From contig VCCP01000001.1 of NCBI GenBank assembly GCA_005765155.1, positions 4,712,001 to 4,776,000 of the forward strand: 64,000 bases of DNA, written 5' to 3'. How positions within the stretch are numbered: the first letter of the stretch is position 1; each line of letters opens with the position of its first letter. Position numbers and translations under genes: made by a program. The DNA comes from Zelopaecilomyces penicillatus. Its lineage: Eukaryota > Ascomycota > Sordariomycetes > Hypocreales > Pseudodiploosporaceae. Shown here one piece after another: positions 44,518 to 55,326 of this stretch. Under the pieces are notes generated by a model that saw nothing but the letters and a program-made list of their open reading frames with translations, had not been told where the DNA came from and searched no databases.

Positions 44518-45220
44518 ACACGATTCATGCTTGTTTTTTCTTTCATCATGCAGTATTCATTCACTGTCCCATCTCCTGTTCCCGTCTTGCTCATACCACT
44601 ACATAACTTGGAACTACTTCACTTTTTGCTGTCTCTTTCCCCCCACTAGACTTCTTTCTCTTCACCCTTGTCATTATTTTTCTTCTCATTTTCTTCTCTT
44701 TTTGAGTCTTTCTTAACACAAGCACCTCTTTCCAGCTTTTGCAAATACTCGGCCCCGTTGTCCGTGGTATTTACAAGCAGGAGCATGGATAGGGGTGGAG
44801 GAGAAAAGCAGACTTGGTCGCGTGGGAGGCATCTTCTCACTTTTCTAAAAAGGCTTTCGGGGCGGTGATTTTTGGCGTTTTGCGGCATGGGCGATCCTAC
44901 ATGCGGATCTTGATACACTATGGAGGCGAAACAGGCGTTAAATTTGGAAGATCACTGAAGCTGCAAGGACGCAGGCGAAATGTACAAGGCGGAACTTCTC
45001 TGATGGTAACTTATAACTCGAGGTGGCCAGTTGCCTAATTTCAGACCGAATCAAGAACAATGAATCTGATATTTACTCGAATCAAATGTTCCTGTAGTTT
45101 TAGGATTCTACTTTGGCAGCCATTTCTTGCTCAGCTTTCCTTCTAATGTGCGATAATATGCGTTTGCTGAACGGTGATGGTCCCCGAATTAAAAGCTTAT
45201 GTACCAGAACCGAATAGCTA
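44518..45220. other. Convergent intergenic region
   Basis: 3' flanks of taf7 and of the leftward coiled-coil gene; T-rich on the plus strand near 44640-44720. No gene seen. Confidence 0.5.
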
Positions 45221-46235
45221 CTACCGCAACGCTTTTATGACCGCCCCTTCATTTTTTATGAGCGTGCTCTCTATGGTGTCGATGATATCCTTCCAAGTGA
45301 TGTCCTCGCAGAACTCCCTGAGGCTAGCCGGCCGTGATTTGGAGCGCTGAGGTTGTCGGTGACGGATGTGCCGTTGGATTGATTTTTGGATGTAAAGAGC
45401 CATGGATGGATCTCTCTTTGACTGCTGTTTTAAGTAGTTGGCGGTGAATATTGCATCTTTTAATTTAGTAGTCTTGTGATCACGATTCCAACGACGGGTA
45501 GAATTGAGAGCATCTTTAATACGTTGCTTAACTGACTCATCTATAGACTCGGATTCTCGAGAGAAGAATGCGATGAGGCTGTCAGTATATCTCGGTTGTA
45601 TACCAAGTCAGAATGTAGTATGATGACATACGAGATCTAGACGCGCCATGTTCTGCAACAGCCATTCTCGTTTTGGAATACATCGATCCTGTTTCGGGAT
45701 TGGTCCCCATTGTGGTTGGAAATCGACCCAGAAGACTGGACATCGTGCCGAACAAGTGCTTGATATAGTTCATCTCCTCTTTGAGCTCGTTTATCAGATG
45801 AGTAATCTGACGCTGGCAATTTTCGTGGTCAGCCTTGGAAGTCCCTTGAACCTCGCCCATTCTCGTCTGAACGGCGAGAATCTCCCTCCACATGGCCTCG
45901 AGACGACGTTCGTGGTTTTGGCGGAACTCTTTGTCCTGACTAGTGCACTCGACCAGGGACCTTAAATCCTGTTCGAGACGGTTTGCCTGTGCTCCAACGG
46001 CACGAATGTTGAGTTCAGTCGTCATCCGGGCAAGAGCATCAGGTAGTTGCTCCGATCTAGAGTTTGTACCGGTGTCGGACTTGGAACTGATGCAGACATT
46101 TTGCGGAGGAGTAGGCAGAGTAGATACTATAGACGGAGAGGCGGAAACGACTGCCCTCGAATTCCTGTTCGACTTGTGACCTGCATTGTTTGTCCTCGGC
46201 GTTCTGGCAGGTACAGAACGCTGTCTGGCACCCAT
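45221..46235 (-). CDS. Unrecognised coiled-coil protein
   Basis: Minus-strand exons 46235..45632 and 45555..45221 give 312 aa. I do not recognise a family. Residues 1-60 are basic and Ser/Pro-rich. About 70-165 are predicted coiled coil by heptad character (ARMTTELNIRAVGAQANRLEQDL, then HERRLEAMWREILAVQTRMGEV and ITHLINELKEEMNYIKHLF). The C-terminal part is basic and helical (SVKQRIKDALNSTRRWN, SIQRHIRHRQPQRSK) and ends WKDIIDTIESTLIKNEGAVIKAL. The intron (45556..45631, donor GTATGT) has two possible acceptors; CTCTCGAG at 45556 was chosen because it alone joins the frames, with CTGAC as branch site. It may be a lineage-restricted structural or cytoskeletal protein, but that is a guess. Confidence 0.6.
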
Positions 46236-46634
46236 CGCAGTAAGTGGGAGAGAATTTTCGAGGCTTTTGAATGGTTGTTGGGTTTGTCGGACTGTACACT
46301 GATATTTCCTACATCAGTTAGTTAGGATGTTGAGACTGTGGATATGGGAGCGCCGAAATTTATTAGACACTGCCACCTGGTGTGCTCCTGCTGGCAGAGT
46401 TGTGAGGAAGGAGTTATCATCATGCAAGTGCGATGTGCATGCTTTCCCACATCGAATGCCAGCGTCAATTACATAATTGTGTGTATTGAGGTAATGTCTG
46501 TTCTAAGTCGGCACGACCATAGCAGATAGAGATATGATAGAGGGTATAGAGAGTGTTGACTGTGACGCTGATGGGATGCTAATTTGACCATCGCCACATG
46601 TTATCCTCCAAATGGCAACACAAATGAAGTGGAT
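46236..46634. other. Intergenic region between two minus-strand genes
   Basis: Promoter of the coiled-coil gene and 3' flank of the DUF3074 gene. Nothing else recognised. Confidence 0.45.
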
Positions 46635-47546
46635 CTAGCCATCCATCTCATCGTGTTTTTTCCTCTCAACTGCAATCCAGCTCAGAAACATGTCCACATC
46701 CTTTGCAATCTGGCCTGGCACCGCCATCCTCTGCACCCATGCAGGCAGTACTCCTTTGGCATCCGACGCCGTGCCCATGATCCACTCAATGCCCTCCTCC
46801 GTCTCACGCAGCCGTTCTACGCTCGTATACATGGCGTGCAAAGATCCATTCACACGCGCCTCCTCTCGAGCTTCGCCGTCCGGATTGAAAGCAACCTGAA
46901 CAACGATGAACTCCCGCCTCCCTTGCGCTGATGCTGTGACTTGAAGAACCGGGAAGACGCGCTTTTGCAGAGGTGCTGGAAACTTGTGCACGGATTCCTC
47001 GAGCTTCAGTGTGAGGTCAACCCAGGTGTCTCCCAGGAGCGGAATCTCGATGCCGCTACAATCCCACTGCTGCATCATTTTGGTACTCAGAATTGCTGGT
47101 GTGAAGTCCCTCTCTGCTTCGGCATGACCTTCCTTGAAGTATCGTTTCCACTCATCCCAGCTTGCCGTTCCCGGCTGTGCCGCGTCTTCATGAGTGCTTC
47201 TCCTGAAGGCCCACGACTCTGACTGTAGGTTCGCGGCATTCACGTGAGGAAGCGAGTGCTCCTTTGTCACGGCCTTAAGATCCTCTACTGACATGGTCCT
47301 TTCGTAGAGGTGTACTGGGGCCGTGGAATGCGAAAATGTCTTGGTACCCTTGGAGCTCCATCTGGAGTCATCGCCTAGTATGGACGATGATGGGACGCTG
47401 CAAAGGAATGGTATGGCCTCATGCAAAATTGAAGTTAGGATCGTAATGGGTTCTTTTCCTGGGATCGATGATGACGGCAATTGTGATTTCTCAACCCCCC
47501 AAAGGCGAACAAACGGGCCAGGCTGCTCTGAAACGCTTTCAGTCAT
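46635..47546 (-). CDS. DUF3074 (START/SRPBCC-like) protein
   Basis: A single 303-aa frame without introns. It matches the fungal DUF3074 pattern: SWAFRRSTHEDAAQPGTASWDEWKRYF, then a stretch with KMMQQWDCSGIEIP, and WVDLTLKLEESVHKFPAPLQKRVFPVLQVTA followed by EFIVVQVAF. This domain is thought to share the START-like helix-grip fold, so lipid or small hydrophobic ligand binding is possible. No signal peptide or membrane segment is seen, so it is probably cytosolic. It lies just downstream of and in the same direction as the sterol demethylase gene. The neighbourhood suggests no more than that, since no shared transcript is visible. Confidence 0.8.
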   Translation of the reverse strand: MTESVSEQPGPFVRLWGVEKSQLPSSSIPGKEPITILTSILHEAIPFLCSVPSSSILGDDSRWSSKGTKTFSHSTAPVHLYERTMSVEDLKAVTKEHSLPHVNAANLQSESWAFRRSTHEDAAQPGTASWDEWKRYFKEGHAEAERDFTPAILSTKMMQQWDCSGIEIPLLGDTWVDLTLKLEESVHKFPAPLQKRVFPVLQVTASAQGRREFIVVQVAFNPDGEAREEARVNGSLHAMYTSVERLRETEEGIEWIMGTASDAKGVLPAWVQRMAVPGQIAKDVDMFLSWIAVERKKHDEMDG

Positions 47547-48236
47547 GGCGTCGAATTATGCTTGTTCAGTCTGGCGTCATGGACTTTCTTGGCTTTAGAT
47601 GAGAATGTAACCAAGATAAAAGTTGGGAGATGAAGTGGTTTCAATTTATAGAATAACCCTTGGAAATTACTAACGCGGTACGTCATTAGAATTAAAAAGG
47701 ATAGTCTAACAGAAATTGTATAAGTAATTTTAACTGCCCGTTTTTGCGCACGTCTGCGGCAGCGGCAGCGAAAATGGGAGTGGGAGCGAGAGCAGGCATA
47801 GATGAATAATCAGCGAAATAGAGTTGAAACAAGATGGAGATGAACAGAATAGAAATAAGCCCGACTTATTATACAAGGTATTATCATCGTGAAAATGGGC
47901 ACAATTTTATTATGTCAAGGGCTTCAAATACGTGTTTGCAAACTTGACGTCTTCATAGCTTCTTGATTGATTGCCTTTAAAAATCTCAACCTCGTTCATC
48001 ATCAGAGACTATTTAAGCAGCTTCAAAGAGACATCTAGGCTCGCTCTCTTTCGCATTATTAAGTATTACAAACAAGTTTCGTCGAGACGCGTGCAGCGCA
48101 TCTACTCGTCACAGCCATGCATCCAAGATAAAACAAAAACTCCAGTGCAAAGACCTGATGCAACAGTTCAAGCCCGATCCTCCAACCCATTGTCTATAAT
48201 TGAATTCATTCATTTACGTTGCTTCATGCTTCCCAT
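47547..48236. other. Intergenic region between cyp51B and the DUF3074 gene
   Basis: Promoter of the DUF3074 gene and 3' flank of cyp51B. AT-rich apart from a short GC patch near 47745. No gene seen. Confidence 0.5.
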
Positions 48237-50023
48237 TCAGTTTCTCCTCTCCCAGCGAATATTGGCCGGCTCAAGCGGTCGTGAGAAGAGAGATGCATAG
48301 TCGGTGCCAATCAAAGTGTTGCCACCATCCACATTGCTGAGCTTGAACGCTCGCACAACTTCGGCCACAATAGTCTGCAGCTGTACGTTGGCGAACTGCT
48401 CGCCAATACAACGATGACGACCAGCTCCAAAGGGGAGATATGGGGATCCTGCGCCCTTACTGACCAAACCATATCCGTAGTCGATTTTCTCATCGTCCTC
48501 AGGATCGACCTCATTACGGACAATGGTGGGCGCATTAGGTGAGTCAGGGCTCCATCGGTGAGGATCCCAGACCTCAGGGTTGGGGAAGAAAGCCGAATCG
48601 CAGGCGCTGACACCGGGAGCGGCAAGCAAGGTATGTGTAGTAGGGATGACCCACTTGGTGCCAGGAACGGGCATGGGCTGCTTGACCGCGCGCAGAATGG
48701 AGTGGATAGGAGCGTGGAGACGAAGAGTTTCCTTGACAATATATTGGTTCAGGGGCAGCTTTGACAGATCCTCGTAGCTCAGCGGTGGGAGATCTGCTCC
48801 GAGAGCGTTGACCTGCTCCTGGTAGAGCTCTTCAATGATGTCGGGATTCTGAGCAAGACGAAGCATGATCCAAGAGCTAGTTGAGGACGACGAATGCTGA
48901 CCGGCCATGAGCAACGCAATCATCATGTGGGCGACTTCGTGATCGGGGAGAGGAGTGCCGTTCTTGTACGTAGAGTTCATCAAGTGCTTCATGATGTCCA
49001 GTTCGACATCTTGGTCGGCGTTGGCTCGTCGTTCTTTGATAGTGTCCATATAGATCTTGGCGACTGTCCGCTGAGCATGGTCGCGCTTTCGGTTCCAGGG
49101 GAGAGGGGCCCAGTGGAGCATAAAGTTGATGGGAGTGAAGCCCATATCCAGATCGTGGTAAAGAGCGGCCAGAGACTCGTCAAACTTGGAACGAATGACA
49201 CGGCCCTGAAGACTGTGAGAGGCAGTGAAGATTGTAATTTCGGCCATCTTCTTGGGGATGTCGACGATTCCAGACTGGCCTTTGAATCCAGCATCTCGCT
49301 TGAAGTAGGATGTGACCTCGTCGGAGATGATAGGGACGTAAGAGCGGAAAGCTTCGGTCGTGAGGGCAATCTTGATGAACTGTATTCACGAAACAAGGTA
49401 AGCACAACTGATCTTAAAGCAACACTGGTATAGGGTCATAGCGTGACTACGAACCTTCTTCTGCTCCATCAGCTTGGCGTTGGGACAGTCATAGACGACA
49501 TCGCGACCAAACACAGGAGTGGTCAAGACGGTGTAGATTTCCTCAGCATTGACATCCTTGAGCTTGCCGTTGAGAATAAAGTCGTTGCCAGAGGGGCCTA
49601 CTGCGACCGTGGTCTTCTTGCCTAGGAGGATAAAGGTAAAGATATCGCCATGCTAAAAGTTGAACGAAAAGTTAGCCATGATTCCTGTAGTGTCACCATC
49701 TACCCAACACCACCAAGCTGTTGCTGGACATCCTTTCCCCGACTCTTTGAGCCAAGTATGATTTAATAACTTACCTTTTCACGGTTCTCGCGGAAGAAAG
49801 TGGGAGGGTCCATGCCATACGTGATGGTGCTGCCGATAAAGGGAATCCAGTGGAAAACCAGCGGGGGCTCGTTGGGATTCTTGATCAGGATCTGTTGGGC
49901 GACATTGAGGGCCACCGACACTGCGATGAATCCGAAAAAGGCAATGGCAAACTGCACGGGTAGACCTAGACCCAGAAACTGCTGGGCAGCCGGATGGGCT
50001 ACCAATTCGTGAAGAACACCCAT
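48237..50023 (-). CDS. cyp51B: Sterol 14-alpha-demethylase CYP51B (Erg11)
   Basis: ER-membrane cytochrome P450 that removes the 14-alpha-methyl group of lanosterol/eburicol in ergosterol synthesis; the target of azole fungicides. Minus-strand exons 50023..49775, 49652..49455, 49379..48237 give 529 aa. One N-terminal membrane helix, about 22-45. Substrate-recognition block TTPVFGRDVVYDCPNAKLM contains Tyr137, the usual sensitive-type residue. The I-helix has MMIALLMAGQHSSSSTSSW, the K-helix KETLRLHAPIHSILR, and the haem loop FGAGRHRCIGEQFA with Cys473. N-terminal DPPTFFRENREKHGDIFTFILLGKKTTV and TPINFMLHWAPLPWNRKRDH fit the CYP51B paralogue of Sordariomycetes rather than CYP51A or C. Two introns (122 and 75 nt), as expected for B-type genes. 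Confidence 0.96.
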
Positions 50024-51574
50024 GGTTGGGGCTGTGGTCGTTCGATTGTTGCTCTCAAGGAGGGGTGGTTGAGTTGGAAACGAAGCTTCTGGGAAGCAAG
50101 TTAAGTAGCGTGTGTGTAAGAGAACTGCCTGGACTATGACACCGTCTGTGGCTCAATCGAACAACAAATCCGCTACACTACCCGTCGGTCGGGTGAAAAA
50201 TCTCTCTGCTGACACAGAGAAAGGAATGAGAGGCAGTCAGATCACGATTAGGAGATGTACAAAGTTATGGGCGGGCCCCCGTTAAATAAAGTCGGGAATG
50301 GTCTTTCGAGATAAAAGTGCCACAGGGCAAATTGCGGCATCTACAGGGGTAATCACTAGGGCCCCACGTTAGGGGACTTGGAGTGTCCACACTTTGCGTC
50401 CAGATGGACCAATCGGAAGGCTGTTGTTTCCCAGATGCAGAGCCTGCAAAGAGGCCCGACGACAAGTTTTCGTTTGCTCCAGTATTACGTAGCAACCCCC
50501 CCCCCCCATCCCATGTTTCGTATTCGCATTCGAATTAAGCTGATACGAGTAAAGGGGCGGCTCAGAGAACCCACGGTTGGACAAGTTTAAGAGAGAAAAA
50601 AGAAAGAAAAAAGTAAAACAGAGAAAACGGATGATATACCGCAAAAAGGGTTTTTAACAGCCGAGGAAAAAAAGATGTTCAAAATTAAATCATGTGCAAA
50701 TGGCAAATAACGATTCTATAATTCACTCTGTACTTGCTGCACAGCGAGATGTTTTTTTGGGGGTACTTGGGGGTGAAGGCGGAGTGGCGAACCCGAATAC
50801 GTCAATCTTCTTAAGCCAAGCATGACAAACAACTTCATTGACAGAGCAGTAATACCAGCGAATGCGAATGTCTCTCTCGGCGTGGATTTGGGTTCATATA
50901 ACGCCCAAAATTGAAATACATCAGATCGTATTCTTACGGTTTTCACAAATTACGAATACAAGCAGTAATGGTGTTTGATGTACCAAATCTCGAATGCGCA
51001 ACCTTTCGCATTGCATCCCTTGGCATCCCACAGAGCGGGAAATAGGAGTGACAGGCCCGGCAATACACGTCATCGTGATTGAAACATCAAATGACTCCGG
51101 AGCAGCTTCACCTTATGAGGAGTTAAAGCCCGGGCTTGATGGAAGCACAATAGTGACGCGGTTCTCTTGCATCAAATGGTCGGGTACTTTATATTGCACC
51201 ATGTCGCTACCTATTTAGCAACTATTTGGGTATTGGTATAGCCAAAACTAACATCAAAACCCCGCAGGCCAGATTCTTGAATACTCTTTGCCATGACTTT
51301 CCAGTCCCAGATAAGTAGAACAAAACAAAAAAACACATATTCCTATATCATAATTCAATCTTTCAAAGGTCTAAAGCCTTTCCAAATGGTGCCATTTGCT
51401 GATAAACGCCAACGCCCGCCCCAAATCCTTTAGCCAACGGCTAGCCATGTATATGTCGTCTTCGTATGTCGCTAGACCAGGAATTGCAGATGTCTGAGAG
51501 ATGTATTGGCCGTTATAATCATTATTCTCGATTTGTGAGGCCTGCTGCCACGCGTTGGACGGTGAAGTCCCGTT
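50024..51574. promoter_or_regulatory. cyp51B upstream region and 3' flank of the tail-anchored protein gene
   Basis: The left part is the cyp51B promoter. I saw no clear SREBP-type site. A C12 run sits at 50496..50507. The part toward 51574 is an AT-rich 3' flank. No gene seen. Confidence 0.45.
50496..50507 (+). repeat. Homopolymer C12
   Basis: Twelve consecutive C's in the intergenic region; length may be unstable or mis-sequenced. Confidence 0.8.
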
Positions 51575-52876
51575 TTAAGCTTGGGCGACAAGTGTCTTGC
51601 CGACAGCCCCCCATCGCATCCGTCGAAGACCACTGCCCGAGGAGCGCATCGCTTCTCGACCGGCTGAGGTAGTCTCGTTTACTCCGCCAACACTTGCAGC
51701 AAACCCTTCCTGCCGCCCAACCTCTCTACCAATAACATATCCAGCTCCGAAGCCGACAACGGATACGAGAACGACGACCCCAGCACTGACCATCCAAGTG
51801 AACATTGTCGGGGATATCAACGCCTCGTCAACGGCTGCAGTCGTCTTTTTCTTCTTCAGGGCCCGAGGGCTGCGTCCTGCTGAAGGAGATCGCTTGCAAC
51901 TGTCCAAAGACGTGTCTGCTCTAGACGGTGATCTTGCCGCCGTGTTTCGCTTTCGCTGGGACGGTGGAGAAACCTGTCGACCGCCCTCCGGCTCCTTCAT
52001 GAGCTCGGATTCGGGAACAAGGCGAAGATCCATAGGCTGGTCACTGGGTCCGACGCCCCTGCTTGCTGCTCGCTGTGCTTCGGCTTCCTCCTGAGATTTA
52101 GGTAGACCTCTTGCTGCAGCTGCACACGACAGCAGTGTAGTAAGGGATGCCCGAAGAGCAGCATCGTTGTCTTCGCGCATATTGGGTGACATGAAGTTTG
52201 GGCCTCTATGGTGCACTCTTGTTTGCGAACGCTGAGAAAAGGAGGGCCGCGTGAATCCGCTATGAGGGTGGGGGGGCATGGATGAGTTGGTCGAGTGGCT
52301 TCTATGGATCATGTTTGACGGTGGGTGGGAAAAGGCATTTGGCTGAGGTCGGAACACTGGTTCATCTGACACTCGCCCCAAAGCTGTGGCATTATCACCG
52401 TCATCCGAATCGGCATCCGAGTCCTCCATCGCCTCCTCTGGCGGAGACTGTGCGACATTTTCTGTGGAGCTCTTCAGAAGATGCTCCTCTTCGCTCCCAC
52501 TCTCGTCATACTCTTCTTGACTGATTGCTCCTACAGATTGAGCAGCTGCCAGCTGCTGAGGTATCGATCTTGCAGAGGGTTGTAAGCGTCGGCGACGGAT
52601 GTAAGGTTGGGTGACATGTAGGCCGGTCGTTACAATCTCGTCACCGATGCTGGACAGCGATGACGATGATGGCTGAGAAGCAACTTCGACCCAGGACTCT
52701 GTTTTGATTAGTTGGCAAAGGAGATCAGAACTATACGACGGCGTAGGGAACAAACCATCAAAGCGGCGGTGCGGAGGAACGGCTGGACTGGATCTTGAAG
52801 GAACATGCGACATGCTGCTGGATCGCTGCCTCATATGACGGGCATGTTCATCCCCAACTGTTTGTTTTTGTGCCAT
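51575..52876 (-). CDS. Tail-anchored disordered protein with Atg8-binding-like motif; candidate selective-autophagy receptor
   Basis: Minus-strand exons 52876..52756 and 52698..51575 give 414 aa. The unspliced frame is also open because the proposed 57-nt intron is a multiple of three. It has a GTTTGT donor, a CTAAT branch-like site and an AACAG acceptor. Splicing produces RRFDESWVEV (W43), an acidic-flanked W-x-x-V like an Atg8-interacting motif. Residues 50-330 are disordered, Ser/Pro-rich, with acidic patches (SGSEEEH, EDSDADSDDGD). A single membrane helix lies at about 338-362 (TWMVSAGVVVLVSVVGFGAGYVIG), followed by a basic tail of about 50 residues. The layout recalls yeast Atg32 (mitophagy receptor, motif SWQAI), but no homology was tested. 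The start is the first ATG; the frame upstream begins only at GTG. Confidence 0.6.
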   Translation of the reverse strand: MAQKQTVGDEHARHMRQRSSSMSHVPSRSSPAVPPHRRFDGLFPTPSYSSDLLCQLIKTESWVEVASQPSSSSLSSIGDEIVTTGLHVTQPYIRRRRLQPSARSIPQQLAAAQSVGAISQEEYDESGSEEEHLLKSSTENVAQSPPEEAMEDSDADSDDGDNATALGRVSDEPVFRPQPNAFSHPPSNMIHRSHSTNSSMPPHPHSGFTRPSFSQRSQTRVHHRGPNFMSPNMREDNDAALRASLTTLLSCAAAARGLPKSQEEAEAQRAASRGVGPSDQPMDLRLVPESELMKEPEGGRQVSPPSQRKRNTAARSPSRADTSLDSCKRSPSAGRSPRALKKKKTTAAVDEALISPTMFTWMVSAGVVVLVSVVGFGAGYVIGREVGRQEGFAASVGGVNETTSAGREAMRSSGSGLRRMRWGAVGKTLVAQA

Positions 52877-55326
52877 TTTGTTTTGGTTTGGGATGGGTTC
52901 TCGAGCAAATCTGCTGGATGAGGTCGGTCGGGGTTCAACGGCTTGATGATGGTGACAACAGCACGTCAGGCGAGCCACGTACTATTCAGCGGCTGAAGTG
53001 CCCCCGCCTTGTCGCGCTCGTTGGATGAGACGACGATTCAGCTGAGGATGAAGTCGGCGGTTGGTGAAGGGAAATGGGATGGAGGAGAAAGTAGACAGCC
53101 ACGATAGAGAAACAGCGACGAGATCTGTACAACGAAGGATGAAGCGAAGTGCATTTGTTGAGGTTGGGCTGCCTACAGGCTCTTGACTGGTGCACGAGGG
53201 CCAAGGTCAGGTCGCGGGGAGATAACAGTGGCCCATGGCTGCTATCGTAATAGTTGCTTGGAATGAGTGACCTGCGGCGCCAGTAGCAGCAGCGGTAGCG
53301 GTACATGCAGCCTCCGCCTGCCCTCACCGGACCGTAACAGTGCGAGCTACCCTGCGCATCTGACGCTGCTGCGATATGGCGTCACTCTTGCACCCTTGGG
53401 TAGTAATACTGCGACCTCCGCTTTGGACGAGGAGAATCAAACACCCTTTTACAATACTTAGGTAGGTACCCGCGTTAGGACATTAGTTCTTTGTTGAACT
53501 TAGTATAGTAGTCAGATGGTTCTTTAGACAAGGACGCTTGTATTCGCACTACCTACTTTCGGGGAGCTGCAAATCGAGGGGCTGTACCCCAGAGCCTTGC
53601 CTGTCCAACTCGGTGGGGAATTCAGCACCCATGTCTTATCCGGCTTTTGCGGAAGGTGACGATTGCGGAGTGCATAATCAAGGCGAAGCGATAGGCAGAA
53701 CGCGTGCAGCCATTCATCCACTCATCCACACATGGATGCGTGTTGCACTGTGCTGCCTCAAAAATAGACGCCCCATTAATTAGGAGACCCTTGGGGGGGG
53801 AGTGCGATGTGCCTGACTTATCATCATCGTCAGAACCCAGTTGGGTAGGTACTTGTACATGTTGGACTATCCAGCCCTTTGGGCGTCGCCGCGGGGTCTT
53901 TTTGCCCAAAGTAGCAAACTTGGCTTTTGTCAGGTTGCCTATTCGCGACGCCTAAATACCTCGACTTCTGTCCATCTATTGGTCTTTGGACAGTTTTGGA
54001 TAGTATTTTCTCTAGCCAGGCTTGGCTTGACTACAACAAGACTCGGCCGAGCGAAGAACAAACATCATCTTGTCTTTCCAGTTCAGGGATATCATGGTTA
54101 TCTTACTTCAACGAGTGCCCACGTCAAGTATTGTTGTAGAATTCAAGTTGGAAATACGACATGTCGTAGGGATACCTGTCAATACTGTCTGACAGCTGTA
54201 TGTTTATATTAATTTTACCCCACAGCACCGTAGCCATACAAGTTGCAAAGCTCATCACCTGCACCGCTGCAGCCGTTCCAGACAGGCTTCACGTGCGCCA
54301 CTGAGGAATGCTGATGGCGCTTGTCACGGGCAAAGATAATGCCCACACGACCCCTTTCTCAGCCTTATAGTAGAAAACGACTCAGATGTTGAGAGTTCAA
54401 CGGCCAGCATGTTGAACATTAATCACCATACATTTCTCAACCGTAGTTACCCCTTGGAATGTGCAGCGCCTTCGATGATTTGAATAGGTAGATGTGTGGA
54501 TACTCAGACATATTGCTTGCATAAATCGACGACGCCTTTTTATAGAACAACGTGGCACTGAGATGGTTGTGCTCTGACAGCCGTCTACTGCTACGCCAGG
54601 CAACAGAACGAAGTGTCACGTTTAAAACGCTTGCACATAGATACTCGGAGGTTGTTACTACACCATGTCACATACTGGAACAAGGAACATCAAACTTGTT
54701 TTAACAATAAAGCGAAAAACTTTTTCTCTGGTATTACTTTGATAACAATAGGCAATAATTACATGGCATCGTGAGTGTCCGGGATGATACTTACCCCGTC
54801 TTCATCAAAGCAGAAATCGATTGATCTTGTACACCGGATGGGGTTGGTGATACTCTTGTGAAATGAGTTTATTCGCTTGACCCAAGCAGATCAGCCAACA
54901 AAACTCTAGCCCTCAAGTATTTGCATTTGCAAAAGCCCCCAGGTCCCTCAGAAGTATTCGTAGGAATCAAGTCGGTCAACCTCAGCGCGCACAGAGTGCA
55001 TTAGAAAGTCTCGCCCCAACATCAGCCATCAAAATCCCTCAGAAGCCCACTGGTTCAGCCCACTGGTTTGTACACAGCCGAGACGACAAATATCGTCCGA
55101 CTTTTGCCACATCAAAAAGCTCAAAAGGTATGTCATCAAGACAAGCCCCTGTAGACAGGAGCCAGGCCCACAAGCCCGCAGATTCAACCCAGACGACCCA
55201 CGTATCTTTTGCCGCTTCGCATGGAAGCGGATGTTCAAAGCCCACAGGAGCCCCCAGTGTAGCCTGGATAAACTAGCCCACTCAACGCCGACCCAATGGA
55301 TATACAATGAAACACACAAAATCTCT
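52877..55326. other. 2.45-kb intergenic region
   Basis: Left part: promoter and 5' leader of the tail-anchored protein gene. Right part: 3' UTR and flank of the nucleolin gene. GTAGGTAC strings occur at about 53461 and 53845. No frame with protein character is seen in 53300-55300. Confidence 0.5.
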
